From contig JAZSJJ010000001.1 in assembly GCA_045534225.1 (NCBI GenBank), forward strand, positions 1 to 64,000: a stretch of 64,000 nucleotides of DNA, written 5' to 3'. Shown in pieces: positions 25,899 to 34,776 of the stretch; within the stretch, counting starts at the first letter, position 1; each line of letters opens with the position of its first letter. Position numbers and translations under genes: made by a program. A model generated the notes under the pieces. It had not been told where the DNA came from, did not search any database, and saw only the letters and a program-made list of their open reading frames with translations. The DNA is from UMGS1649 sp045534225 (lineage in GTDB: Bacteria > Bacillota > Clostridia > TANB77 > CAG-465).

Positions 25899-25935
25899 GA
25901 CACTCTAGGTTAAACTAGGGTGTTTTATTTTAATT
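25899..25935 (+). terminator. Riboswitch-controlled terminator
   Basis: Hairpin ACACTCTAGGTT / AACTAGGGTGT followed by TTTTATTTT. Its left side is the region that would pair with the P1 side to form the antiterminator when SAM is low. Confidence 0.85.
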
Positions 25936-25963
25936 ATATAAATATAATAAAGGAGGAAATATT

Positions 25964-27139
25964 ATGAAATTATTTACATCAGAATCAGTAACAGAAGGTC
26001 ATCCAGATAAGGTTTGTGACCAAATAAGTGATGCAGTACTAGATGCATATTTTAGTGGAGATCCAAATTCAAGAGTAGCTTGTGAATGTTCTGTGTCTAA
26101 TAGAAGATTATTAATAATGGGAGAAATAACAAGTAAAGCAAATGTAGACATAGAAAAAGTAGCAAGAGAAAAGATATTAGAAATAGGTTATGATAAAGAT
26201 GAATATCTATTTAACGGAAACAATGTAGATATATTAATAGATGTGCATAACCAAAGCGCGGACATAGCTTTAGGGGTAGATAATGCCAAAGAAAGCAAAG
26301 AAAATACAATGGAAGATACATTAGGTGCAGGAGACCAAGGAATGATGTTTGGCTATGCAACAAACGAAATAGAAGAAGTATTAATGCCAGCTGCTATATA
26401 TTATGCCCACAAGCTTGCTAGAAGGCTAACCGAGGTAAGAAAAACTAAAGTGGTAGATTATTTAAGACCAGATGGCAAAACTCAAATAACAGCCAAATAT
26501 GACGATAATAACAAGTTTATAGGAATAGATACCATAGTTGTATCTACGCAACATGATGATAATATCCCTCATGCTAGAATAGAAAAAGATGTTATAGAAC
26601 ATGTAATTAAACCAATTATACCTGCAGAGCTAATGGATGAAAACACAAAGATATATATTAATCCAACGGGTAATTTTGTAATAGGTGGACCGGTCGGAGA
26701 CAGCGGTCTTACAGGAAGAAAAATAATAGTAGATACTTATGGTGGTTATGCACCACATGGCGGCGGAGCGTTCTCTGGCAAGGATCCAACTAAAGTGGAT
26801 AGAAGCGCAGCGTATTATGCTAGATATGTTGCAAAGCATATAGTAGCAGCTGGGCTTGCAGATAAATGCGAAATACAAGTTGCTTATGCAATAGGTGTTG
26901 CAAAACCTGTATCTATAAACGTAAATACATTTGGAACAAATAAAATAGAGGAAGATAAAATATTAGAATTAATAGATAATGTTTTTGATTTTAGACCAGC
27001 AAACATAATTAAGGAATTAGGTTTAAGATCACCAATATATGGTAAAACTGCTGCATATGGTCATTTTGGGCATAATGAATACAATTGGGAAAAACTAAAC
27101 AAGTTAGAAGAATGTAAAAAATATATAAAAGAAATATAA
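25964..27139 (+). CDS. metK: S-adenosylmethionine synthetase
   Basis: A 391-residue MetK that makes SAM from methionine and ATP. Motifs include SVTEGHPDKVCDQISDA at residues 7-23, GAGDQGMMFGYA (ATP-binding hexapeptide), GGPVGDSGLTGRK and GGGAFSGKDPTKVDRSAAY. The length is normal. The start follows AAGGAGG. It is under SAM-I riboswitch control, as expected for this gene. Confidence 0.98.
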   Translation: MKLFTSESVTEGHPDKVCDQISDAVLDAYFSGDPNSRVACECSVSNRRLLIMGEITSKANVDIEKVAREKILEIGYDKDEYLFNGNNVDILIDVHNQSADIALGVDNAKESKENTMEDTLGAGDQGMMFGYATNEIEEVLMPAAIYYAHKLARRLTEVRKTKVVDYLRPDGKTQITAKYDDNNKFIGIDTIVVSTQHDDNIPHARIEKDVIEHVIKPIIPAELMDENTKIYINPTGNFVIGGPVGDSGLTGRKIIVDTYGGYAPHGGGAFSGKDPTKVDRSAAYYARYVAKHIVAAGLADKCEIQVAYAIGVAKPVSINVNTFGTNKIEEDKILELIDNVFDFRPANIIKELGLRSPIYGKTAAYGHFGHNEYNWEKLNKLEECKKYIKEI

Positions 27140-27153
27140 ATGTTTACATAATA

Positions 27154-27200
27154 TTGAAAAACAAACTACTCTTATGTTATAATATAGGAGTAGTTTATAT
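27154..27200 (+). promoter_or_regulatory. Promoter nested in the metK terminator-like inverted repeat
   Basis: TTGAAA (27154-27159), an 18-base spacer and TATAAT (27178-27183). A 13-base inverted repeat with one G-T pair (27163-27175 and 27184-27196) surrounds the -10 box, which lies in the loop, and is followed by a T-rich tract. The arrangement is the same as at 4682-4733. Confidence 0.65.
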
Positions 27201-27231
27201 TTTAGCACTAAAAATAATTTGGAGGTAGAAT

Positions 27232-28011
27232 ATGAGAAAAAGACGCAAATATATAAAAAGAGACTACACAAAACTTAGCACGATGGACGTCTACAATCTG
27301 GTTCGGGATAGGGAACTTAAGAAATTTCCTAACAACTACTTAGATAAGGACACCATCAAAGAAATCGTGCGGCACGTATTCCTTAAAGAACTCAAACTTA
27401 CGCGCAAAGACATAATTAGATTAGACCACAAATTCTTCATGGAGCTCAATATGGGAGGCTTTAGAAAGTTTTTTGACATGAAAGAATACAAGCTCTTAAG
27501 TTATTGTTTCCCTGAAATGGACATAAGAGCATGGGAACTAAGAAAGGTTGAACCGCAGTTTTGGGAGGATAAGGAAAACCAGAAAGAGTTTATTCTCTGG
27601 GCTATGGCCAAAGAAGGTATTGATCCATACTCGAAGGAAGACTTAAGACGGTTTACTGCGCGCTCAATTATCAAGCACGGAGGTTCTAGGATTCTCAAAG
27701 CTGAAGATGACATCTATACTATCATAGCTCCTGTTATTGAGTACAGATTTAAAGAATGGGAGATTATGAAAGTAAGGGCGTGGAAAGAGGAAAAAATCAT
27801 TGCCGCTGTTAAGTGGCTCGTAGAAGAAAAGATGCACTATACAATGGAACAAGCTTGTACCTTAAAAGTAAGCGATTTCAAGAGATATAATCTTGATGGA
27901 ATGCTTCAGAAAGGTTGTAACCATAGTATTATGTATGCATTGAATCTGACCTACGGAGATATCTTTACACGCGACAGCATCAGAGGAATGAGACTCAAAA
28001 CGAGTTGCTAA
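27232..28011 (+). CDS. DUF4046-like repeat protein
   Basis: A 259-residue basic protein. Two or more helical units resemble the DUF4046/homing-endonuclease-associated repeat style: LVRDRELKKFPNNYL, then IVRHVFLKELKLTRKDI, FFMELNMGGFRKFF, YKLLSYCFPEM and AWEL; a second unit starts near 105 and a third near 185. The assignment is by pattern memory, not search. Such repeats may bind nucleic acid. It is a single-gene unit with a nested promoter and a strong terminator. Its codons (ATC, CTC, CTT, CGG, AAG) are unlike metK upstream. The start follows GGAGG. Confidence 0.6.
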   Translation: MRKRRKYIKRDYTKLSTMDVYNLVRDRELKKFPNNYLDKDTIKEIVRHVFLKELKLTRKDIIRLDHKFFMELNMGGFRKFFDMKEYKLLSYCFPEMDIRAWELRKVEPQFWEDKENQKEFILWAMAKEGIDPYSKEDLRRFTARSIIKHGGSRILKAEDDIYTIIAPVIEYRFKEWEIMKVRAWKEEKIIAAVKWLVEEKMHYTMEQACTLKVSDFKRYNLDGMLQKGCNHSIMYALNLTYGDIFTRDSIRGMRLKTSC

Positions 28012-28013
28012 AT

Positions 28014-28054
28014 AAAGGCACTCTTGTACTATTGTACAAGGGTGCTTTTATTTA
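28014..28054 (+). terminator. Terminator of the DUF4046-like gene
   Basis: Hairpin AAAGGCACTCTTGTAC / GTACAAGGGTGCTTTT with a four-base loop and T-rich 3' side. Confidence 0.92.
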
Positions 28055-28088
28055 GCTAAAATAATATTATTAAAAACACGATTATTAG

Positions 28089-28117
28089 TTGAAAAAACAC
28101 AGTCTCGGTTGTATAAT
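28089..28117 (+). promoter_or_regulatory. TTGAAAAAACAC-type promoter
   Basis: TTGAAA and TATAAT with a 17-base spacer. The first 12 bases TTGAAAAAACAC are identical to those of the promoter at 33741-33769, which also precedes a membrane-anchored extracytoplasmic protein. Confidence 0.65.
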
Positions 28118-28142
28118 ATAGAAAAAGTTAGGAGGGGTGTGT

Positions 28143-29222
28143 ATGGAATATTCAGATAAGAATGCAATGTCCAGAAAAGAATATTTGAAGAGTAAACAAA
28201 AAGGTAAATTTGGAATTAGAACCATTAAATATATGCTAATTGTTGTTGTAATAGTTCTTTTATCTATTTATCTTTGGAAACAGTTAAACATATATAATAA
28301 TGTTACAAAAATTGCAAATCAAGTGCTAGAAGAAACAGCGTTAGCCAGAACTCTTAAAATGTATTACATATCTGAAGGATATACAAAAGATGCCCCTAAT
28401 TCTGTTATGCTATATAAAGCAACAGATGAATCTAGAACAAAAATAGAAGGCACAGAAAACTTTACTAACATTAAACTTGTTGAAGATAGTTTATATGGTT
28501 TGGTTAAAAATAAACTTTATTCAATAAATACAGAAACTTTAGAAAAAGTAGATTATTCTTTAAGTGATGTATACGAATATATAGTTAGAGGAAATAAAAT
28601 ATATTATTATTCTGTAAATAAAAAGGCCGAAAAAACAGGTATATATGTTTATGATATAGATACTAAAAAATCAGTTCAATTAATTAATGCTGAAGTAACT
28701 CAATTTGTTATGGATGATATGTATATATTTGTTGTAACAAAAGGAAAAACAGCTAAGAGTATAGTAAGATATAATATTAATGGAAGTGGAAGAACAGTTT
28801 TAACAAATAAGGAAATTGTTTCACACGTTATGTTAAATGGTTCAAGTGTATATTTTGTGGCAGATGAGATGCTGTACAAGATGAACAAGAGCGGTAAAGA
28901 TATAACTAAACTCACAGATAATAAAGTGTACTTAGATGCAGATGTTAAAGCGGGATATTCATTAGAAAACATGGTGGCTGTTAAAAATCATTTAGTATAC
29001 TATATAAATAAGAATGAAAAAAACATATTATATGTAATAGATATGAATAAAAAAGAGGAGCAAGCTCTTACTAAAAAAGCTGTAGAAAGCCTAAAAATAG
29101 TTGATCACATACTATACTTTAAATTGAACTCTGATTTAGCTTTTTACAAAGTGAATTTAGAAACTGGTAAGATGGAACAAATAACAAGTATACGCGGAAG
29201 CGAATATATTTGTATAAACTAA
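28143..29222 (+). CDS. Membrane-anchored DUF5050-like protein
   Basis: A 359-residue protein. The start is set at the ATG at 28143, seven bases after GGAGG; the reading frame begins earlier at a GTG that overlaps the ribosome site. A cytosolic basic N-terminus of about 30 residues precedes one membrane helix (about 31-48), so the rest is extracytoplasmic. From about 95 to the end the protein has repeating strand patterns of the IYYYSVN, IYVYDIDT and LYKMNKSG type, like DUF5050/TolB-like beta-propellers. It may sense or bind ligands outside the cell. A terminator follows immediately. Confidence 0.7.
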   Translation: MEYSDKNAMSRKEYLKSKQKGKFGIRTIKYMLIVVVIVLLSIYLWKQLNIYNNVTKIANQVLEETALARTLKMYYISEGYTKDAPNSVMLYKATDESRTKIEGTENFTNIKLVEDSLYGLVKNKLYSINTETLEKVDYSLSDVYEYIVRGNKIYYYSVNKKAEKTGIYVYDIDTKKSVQLINAEVTQFVMDDMYIFVVTKGKTAKSIVRYNINGSGRTVLTNKEIVSHVMLNGSSVYFVADEMLYKMNKSGKDITKLTDNKVYLDADVKAGYSLENMVAVKNHLVYYINKNEKNILYVIDMNKKEEQALTKKAVESLKIVDHILYFKLNSDLAFYKVNLETGKMEQITSIRGSEYICIN

Positions 29223-29264
29223 TTGTTTGTGATTAAAATTTAGCATTTAATATTTTGAATAAAT

Positions 29265-29300
29265 AATAACACCGTTACTTTTGGTAACGGTGTTATTTTA
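29265..29300. terminator. Bidirectional terminator
   Basis: Hairpin AATAACACCGTTAC / GTAACGGTGTTATT between the convergent genes at 28143 and 29317, with A- and T-rich flanks. Confidence 0.92.
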
Positions 29301-29316
29301 TATAATTTAATCATTA

Positions 29317-30561
29317 TTAATCATCAAGATTTAATCTATCCCTTTTAGTGTATTGTTCGGGTCTTAAACCTATACGTGTTTGCATGTAATTTAATACAAT
29401 TATTAATGCTACGCTAAATACAAATCCAGATAATGTATATACAAGTCCTATTGGTACTGTGTCTAGTAATCCGCTTATTAACACTAACATTATTGCTGAA
29501 CCAAAGTTTTCTGCTAGGTAGTATATAGACATTAATTTACTTCTTATAGATGAAGTAGTGAAGTTACTTACGTAATTTTTAACTATAATTCTATATGCGC
29601 CTCTTTCAAACATTTGGAATAGGTAGACGGCTATACCTGTTACTAATAATATGCTGTAGTTTGTAGTAAGTGTTGCTATAACCCCTATAAAAACAAAGCT
29701 TGCTGCATAAGATAAAGACATTACAGTTAATGTTTGGTTTCTAAATTTCTTGCTTATCTTTTCTTGTACTAATGAACCTATTGAAGCAGTTATTGATGCT
29801 GCTGCAAATATATATCCAAATGTAGTAGAGTCTACATTAATGAATGTCAAGAATGTTTTGTAATATGTCGCTGCTACAGATAATATTCCATAGAACAAAC
29901 AAGCAAATACTAGAAGTGCATGCAGTCTTTTAGATTTAAATATAAACTTAAATCCGGAGAACAATTCGTCTTTCTTTTCTTTAGCAGTAGCGTTTACGTT
30001 TTTTAGATTTTTAATTGGTTTTGTAAAATATGCAAGCACCATTGCTGCTAACGCGCAGATACAAGAGAAGATAAGTGGTAAGTACACGTTTACTTTATAT
30101 AAATAACCTGCTGCAACACAAGCCAATGCTTCTACTATAAAATATAGAGAAGAACCTTTTCCTTCAATTTTTGAGAAATCTGAAAGCCTGTTTAATTTCT
30201 TAAGTGACGAATATAAGAAAGGCGATTCGGATGTCCCTTTAAGTGCAAATCCAAAAGCTAATAAAAAATCACCAATTGCTAATGTTGCAAAACTTGGTGC
30301 GATTAAGTAATCTATGCCCCAAAGTAGACAAAACATATTTCCTAAGATCATTGAGTTTCTAAGACCAATTTTGTCTGTTATTAATGCTGACGGTATTTGA
30401 AGTAGTATAGCTGAAGCAGAGTAAACACTGTTAAGTATCGCTATTTCAGCTAAGCTTAAGCCTTTGACACCTGTTAAGAATAGTATGGATATTGCATAGT
30501 AAAATAGAATATCATACGAAAATAATTTATAAACTGGAAATATTTTTGTATTTTTTTCCAT
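29317..30561 (-). CDS. Major facilitator superfamily transporter
   Basis: A 414-residue membrane protein with about twelve hydrophobic helices. The first loop has the MFS motif-A-like ALITDKIGLRNSM (G-x-x-x-D-x-x-G-R variant), and a long cytosolic loop lies near 185-205 between the two halves. The AQAE-like SAILLQIPSAL in TM2 and the short basic C-terminus fit drug or small-molecule exporters. The start follows AAAGGAGAAA. The substrate is unknown and there is no regulator beside it. Confidence 0.85.
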   Translation of the reverse strand: MEKNTKIFPVYKLFSYDILFYYAISILFLTGVKGLSLAEIAILNSVYSASAILLQIPSALITDKIGLRNSMILGNMFCLLWGIDYLIAPSFATLAIGDFLLAFGFALKGTSESPFLYSSLKKLNRLSDFSKIEGKGSSLYFIVEALACVAAGYLYKVNVYLPLIFSCICALAAMVLAYFTKPIKNLKNVNATAKEKKDELFSGFKFIFKSKRLHALLVFACLFYGILSVAATYYKTFLTFINVDSTTFGYIFAAASITASIGSLVQEKISKKFRNQTLTVMSLSYAASFVFIGVIATLTTNYSILLVTGIAVYLFQMFERGAYRIIVKNYVSNFTTSSIRSKLMSIYYLAENFGSAIMLVLISGLLDTVPIGLVYTLSGFVFSVALIIVLNYMQTRIGLRPEQYTKRDRLNLDD

Positions 30562-30748
30562 GATTTTTCTCCTTTGTATACATTATAATTTCATATTATA
30601 TTATACAACTAACAAAAATAAAAGCAATAACATTATGGTTATTTTTAGATTAAAAATATGTTACAAAATTAAATTGTAAAAAAGTCCTAAAAAGCTTTAC
30701 TTTAGGCAGTATTTAAGGTAAAATATATTAGATAAAGAAGGTGTAAAA

Positions 30749-32074
30749 ATGTCTAAAAAAATTGTAGCAATAGTAGGAAGACCAAACGTTGGGAAATCAA
30801 CGTTTTTTAATGTGTTAGCAGGCGAAGCTTTATCTATAGTATCAGATATGCCTGGAGTAACACGTGACAGAATATATGCAGACTGTGAATGGAGAGGCAC
30901 TTCATTTCAAATTATAGATACAGGTGGAATAGAACCTAAAACAGATGATGTTATATATAAAGGTATGAGAAGACAAGCAGAACTTGCAATGGATATGGCG
31001 GATGTTATAGTGTTTGTTGTAGATATAAGAGCTGGACTTGTAAATCAAGACTTAGAAGTAGCAGAAATGTTAAGAAGAACTAAAAAACCAGTTATACTTG
31101 TTTGTAACAAGGTAGATAATGTAGGTGCACCGCCAGAAGATATATATGATTTCTATAATCTAGGATTAGGTGAGCCGATGGCAATATCTGCAAAAGCAAA
31201 ACTTGGTATAGGTGATGTTTTAGATGCAATATATGATGCATTTGGAACAATCGGTGAAGTTGATGATGACGATGAGAGCATTAAAGTTGCAATTATAGGT
31301 AAACCTAATGCTGGTAAGTCATCGCTTGTAAATAAAATTCTAAATGAAGAAAGATCTATAGTAAGTGATGTTGCAGGAACAACTCGAGATGCAGTAGATA
31401 GCAAATTTAGCAACAAATTTGGTAATTATGTATTTATAGATACAGCTGGTATTAGAAAGAAAAATAAAGTTTATGATGAAATAGAAAAGTACAGCATAGT
31501 TAAAGCTATGGCTGCTATAGATAGAGCGGACGTTGCAATAATTATGGTGGATGCTAAAGAAGGTGTTACAGACCAAGATGAAAAGATAGCAGGATATGCG
31601 CATGAAAAAGGCAAGGCTATGATAATTGCTGTAAACAAATGGGATTTAATCGACCACGATGAAATGACTCCAGCTAAATATGTTAAAGAAGTGAGAAAGA
31701 GTTTCAAATTTATGGGATATGCTCCTGTAATAACTATTTCTGCTTTAACAGGTCAAAGAGTAACAGGCCTTTTTGAGATGATAAACAAAGTACATGCAGC
31801 CAACAACCTAAGAGTGTCTACAAGCGTTCTTAATGAAGTAATAATGGAAGCGGTGGCAATGACACCACCTCCAACAGACAAAGGTAGAAGACTTAAAATA
31901 TTCTATGGTACTGAGGTTAAAGCTAAACCACCAACATTTGTACTTTTTGTAAACGACAAAGAATTAGCACATTTCTCATATTTAAGACATTTAGAAAATG
32001 TGTTTAGAAAGTATTTTGATTTAGAAGGAACACCAATAAATATTGTTGTAAGAGAAAGAGGGGAAAAAGAATAA
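30749..32074 (+). CDS. der: Double-domain GTPase Der (EngA)
   Basis: A 441-residue GTPase needed for 50S ribosome assembly. Two G domains in tandem show GRPNVGKS (about 9-16) and GKPNAGKS (about 184-191), with DTGGI and DTAGI switch II motifs and NKVD and NKWD specificity motifs. A C-terminal KH-like domain covers about 350-441. Length and order are standard. plsY begins two bases after its stop, so the two are one transcript. Confidence 0.98.
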   Translation: MSKKIVAIVGRPNVGKSTFFNVLAGEALSIVSDMPGVTRDRIYADCEWRGTSFQIIDTGGIEPKTDDVIYKGMRRQAELAMDMADVIVFVVDIRAGLVNQDLEVAEMLRRTKKPVILVCNKVDNVGAPPEDIYDFYNLGLGEPMAISAKAKLGIGDVLDAIYDAFGTIGEVDDDDESIKVAIIGKPNAGKSSLVNKILNEERSIVSDVAGTTRDAVDSKFSNKFGNYVFIDTAGIRKKNKVYDEIEKYSIVKAMAAIDRADVAIIMVDAKEGVTDQDEKIAGYAHEKGKAMIIAVNKWDLIDHDEMTPAKYVKEVRKSFKFMGYAPVITISALTGQRVTGLFEMINKVHAANNLRVSTSVLNEVIMEAVAMTPPPTDKGRRLKIFYGTEVKAKPPTFVLFVNDKELAHFSYLRHLENVFRKYFDLEGTPINIVVRERGEKE

Positions 32075-32075
32075 T

Positions 32076-32681
32076 ATGTTTAGTGTATTTAATATATTTG
32101 TATTTGTAATTTGCTACTTAGTAGCAGCAATAAGCCCATCAATAATTTTATGTAAGAAAATTAAAAATGTAGATATACGTACTGTAGGCAGTGGAAACGC
32201 TGGAACAACAAACTCTATAAGAGCTATGGGTAAAGGATGGGGTGCTGTTGTATTTGTACTAGACCTATTAAAGGTGGTAGTGTCATACGGTATAGTATTT
32301 CTAGCGGCTAGAATATTCAAGCAAGAATTTGGAGATATAGGTAAATCAATATACATGTTAGCGTCAATAGTTGGACATTCATATCCAGTATATTATGGAT
32401 TTAAAGGCGGAAAAGGTGTTGCAGTATTTTTAATGTCAGCGCTTATGGTAGACTATAAAGCGGCGTTAGTATGTATAACTGTTGGAGTAATTACAATAGC
32501 TATTTCTAGAATGGTTTCTTTAGGTAGTATGGTAGGAGCGGCACTTTTAGTAATAGTTGTACTGTTTATGGAAACAAACTTTAATATATGGCTAACTATA
32601 CTTTTAACAGCAATTATAATATTTAATCACAGAGCAAATATTAAAAGAATAATTGAAGGAAAAGAAAACAAGTTATTTTAA
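32076..32681 (+). CDS. plsY: Glycerol-3-phosphate acyltransferase PlsY
   Basis: A 201-residue integral membrane acyltransferase that adds an acyl group from acyl phosphate to glycerol 3-phosphate. Five membrane helices and the conserved loops SGNAGTTNSIRAMGKGWG, GHSYPVYYGFKGGKGVA and FNHRANIKR are present. Its ATG lies directly after the der stop codon. The phosphate acetyltransferase gene follows 52 bases later. Confidence 0.95.
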   Translation: MFSVFNIFVFVICYLVAAISPSIILCKKIKNVDIRTVGSGNAGTTNSIRAMGKGWGAVVFVLDLLKVVVSYGIVFLAARIFKQEFGDIGKSIYMLASIVGHSYPVYYGFKGGKGVAVFLMSALMVDYKAALVCITVGVITIAISRMVSLGSMVGAALLVIVVLFMETNFNIWLTILLTAIIIFNHRANIKRIIEGKENKLF

Positions 32682-32733
32682 TGAAATAACAGCAAGTTAA
32701 TATAATGTGCAAAAGAAATTAGGAGAATAAACA

Positions 32734-33729
32734 ATGGTAAAAATAATGGATATAATAAAAAACAGAGCTAAAGAAGATGTTAAAAAAATAGTTCTTCCAG
32801 AGGCGATGGATATAAGAGTTTTAACAGCTGCCGCTGAGGCGCAAACTGAAGGAATAGCTAAAATAGTTCTTCTAGGAGATATAGATAGAATTGAAGAAAT
32901 GGCTGCAGAACACGGCTTAGATATAACAGGAATCGAGCTAATTAATCCTGTAAAATCTGATAGATATAACGAATATGTAAACGGACTTTACGAGTTAAGA
33001 AAAGAAAAAGGTATGACAATAGAGAAAGCAACCGAACTTGTAAAAGATGAAGTGTATTATGGTGTATTAATGGTTAAATTCGGACATGCCGATGGTTTGG
33101 TATGTGGAGCAATACACTCTACGGCAGATACTTTAAGACCTGCGCTTCAAATCGTTAAAACAAGACCGGGAGCAAAATGTGTATCTTCATGTGTACTTCT
33201 TGAGGTCCCAGATTCAAGATATGAAAAAGAATATATATTTGCAGATTGTGGTCTTATACAAAAACCAACGGCGGAAGAATTGTCTGAAATAGCAATTGCA
33301 TCAAATGATACATATAAACAGCTAGTAGGCGAGACACCTAAACTTGCAATGCTATCTTATTCTACATACGGAAGTGCTAAAGCAGAAGAAATAGATACTG
33401 TAACTACAGCATTAAGCCTAGTAAAAGAAAAGAGAAAAGATATAATAATAGACGGCGAGCTTCAATTAGATGCGGCTTTAGACAAAAATGTTGCGAAACT
33501 AAAAGCACCAACTTCTAAAGTGGCAGGGGAAGCAAATGTATTAATTTTCCCTAATTTAGAAGCAGGAAATATTGGATATAAATTAGTTGAACGCTTAGGC
33601 AATGGAACGGCGTATGGACCAATTACCCAAGGATTAGCAAAACCAATTAACGATTTATCTAGAGGATGTAAGGCTAAAGATATAGTTGGAGCGATTGCAA
33701 TCACGGCTGTTCAAGCTAGCGGGAAATAA
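32734..33729 (+). CDS. pta: Phosphate acetyltransferase
   Basis: A 331-residue Pta that interconverts acetyl-CoA and acetyl phosphate. VLPEAMDIRVLTAAAEA, FGHADGLVCGAIHSTADTLRPALQ, LSYSTYGSAK, ELQLDAAL and ANVLIFPNLEAGNIGYKL are family motifs. The length matches the short (no regulatory N-domain) form. The start follows AGGAG. It pairs functionally with the two acetate kinases at 17911 and 19114. Confidence 0.97.
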   Translation: MVKIMDIIKNRAKEDVKKIVLPEAMDIRVLTAAAEAQTEGIAKIVLLGDIDRIEEMAAEHGLDITGIELINPVKSDRYNEYVNGLYELRKEKGMTIEKATELVKDEVYYGVLMVKFGHADGLVCGAIHSTADTLRPALQIVKTRPGAKCVSSCVLLEVPDSRYEKEYIFADCGLIQKPTAEELSEIAIASNDTYKQLVGETPKLAMLSYSTYGSAKAEEIDTVTTALSLVKEKRKDIIIDGELQLDAALDKNVAKLKAPTSKVAGEANVLIFPNLEAGNIGYKLVERLGNGTAYGPITQGLAKPINDLSRGCKAKDIVGAIAITAVQASGK

Positions 33730-33740
33730 CCTAAAATAAG

Positions 33741-33769
33741 TTGAAAAAACACCCGATATGTGATAAAAT
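33741..33769 (+). promoter_or_regulatory. TTGAAAAAACAC-type promoter upstream of the 33804 gene
   Basis: TTGAAA and TAAAAT with a 17-base spacer. The first 12 bases are identical to the promoter at 28089. Confidence 0.6.
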
Positions 33770-33803
33770 ATATGCAGTAAATTTTAACAAAGGAGTAAGT
33801 TAA

Positions 33804-34619
33804 ATGGAATTAATGAATTATGAAAGACGCCCTAAGAAAAAATCAAAAGCAGGACTGCTTAGTTTTGTTGTTTTTTCATGTGTGGGAACAGCGTCTGTGT
33901 TTTATTTAATGAAAAATGAACCGGAAGCAAAGGTGTTAGCACAAGATTTGTTTGTGCCAGTTGGTTCAGTGAGCATTTATGATGATGAACCTATTGAACC
34001 ACCTAAGGTAGATATCTATTCAGAAGAATACTTAGATAAAATTGAATATAAGATAGGAAAAGATACACATAAAACAACTAAAGGTAACTTTAAACAAAAT
34101 TTATCAGTTCCAGTTATAAAAATAAATGATGTGACTTTAGCTGATGTAAATAATACAATTCTAAATAAATTCATGGAAAGATATGAAGCGGTTAAAGAAC
34201 AATCAGCAAGCTTAGAAAATAAATTTACATATAAAGTTACATACAATACTTACGAAAGCAAGATAGAAGGGAAACGTCTATTATCTTTTACATTCTATGA
34301 AAGAATAGTTGACGATTTAGCCGGACGTGATATGACATATAAACTTTACGGTGTAACTATAGATTTAGCAACTGGTAAAATTGTTGCTCAAGAAGATGTA
34401 GCGCCTATTATATTAGGTAATAATTTCAAAACTACTATAAAAGATACTGTTAAAGATTATGCAATATCTAAAAAACTATTTACGGAGTCAACATACACAT
34501 ATACAATGACAGGATTAGAAGAGTTCTATGTAAAGGATGGACAACTACATGTAATGTTTAATCCTAAAGAACTTGGAGAAAATAAAGATTATATAGATAT
34601 TGAAATAAAAAACAAATAA
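33804..34619 (+). CDS. Membrane-anchored extracytoplasmic protein, DUF3298-like
   Basis: A 271-residue protein. After a short basic N-terminus there is one hydrophobic segment (about 17-36), so it is anchored with the bulk outside. The external part has a repeated KVTYNTYESKIEGKRLLSFTFYE stretch and, later, YGVTIDLATGKIV, TTIKDTVKDYAI and a C-terminal FYVKDGQLHVMFNPKELG. This resembles the DUF3298/DUF4163 (RsiV/PdaC-type) ligand-binding fold found outside the cell in Firmicutes. No sigma-factor gene adjoins, so an anti-sigma role is not supported. The start follows AAAGGAG. Confidence 0.65.
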   Translation: MELMNYERRPKKKSKAGLLSFVVFSCVGTASVFYLMKNEPEAKVLAQDLFVPVGSVSIYDDEPIEPPKVDIYSEEYLDKIEYKIGKDTHKTTKGNFKQNLSVPVIKINDVTLADVNNTILNKFMERYEAVKEQSASLENKFTYKVTYNTYESKIEGKRLLSFTFYERIVDDLAGRDMTYKLYGVTIDLATGKIVAQEDVAPIILGNNFKTTIKDTVKDYAISKKLFTESTYTYTMTGLEEFYVKDGQLHVMFNPKELGENKDYIDIEIKNK

Positions 34620-34665
34620 TAAATAAGTTAAATAATAAAAAATTAAATAGAAAAGGGGTTGTAAT

Positions 34666-34764
34666 ATGAAAAGAGATAGCATATGGTTGAAAATACTAGT
34701 ATGGATTTTAATTGGAGGAAGCATACTTGGAGTATTCTCAGCATTATTTGTAGCAATGATGTAA
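34666..34764 (+). CDS. Small single-pass membrane protein upstream of cdaA
   Basis: A 32-residue ORF with an AAAGGGG ribosome site eight bases upstream. After a basic start (MKRDSIWLK) it is one hydrophobic helix with GG and small residues. It ends 12 bases before the cdaA start, and the cdaA ribosome site AGGAGG immediately follows its stop codon, so it is probably cotranscribed with cdaA. Similar small membrane proteins can regulate or assemble partner enzymes, but nothing shows a function here. Confidence 0.55.
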   Translation: MKRDSIWLKILVWILIGGSILGVFSALFVAMM

Positions 34765-34776
34765 TAGGAGGTAGAG

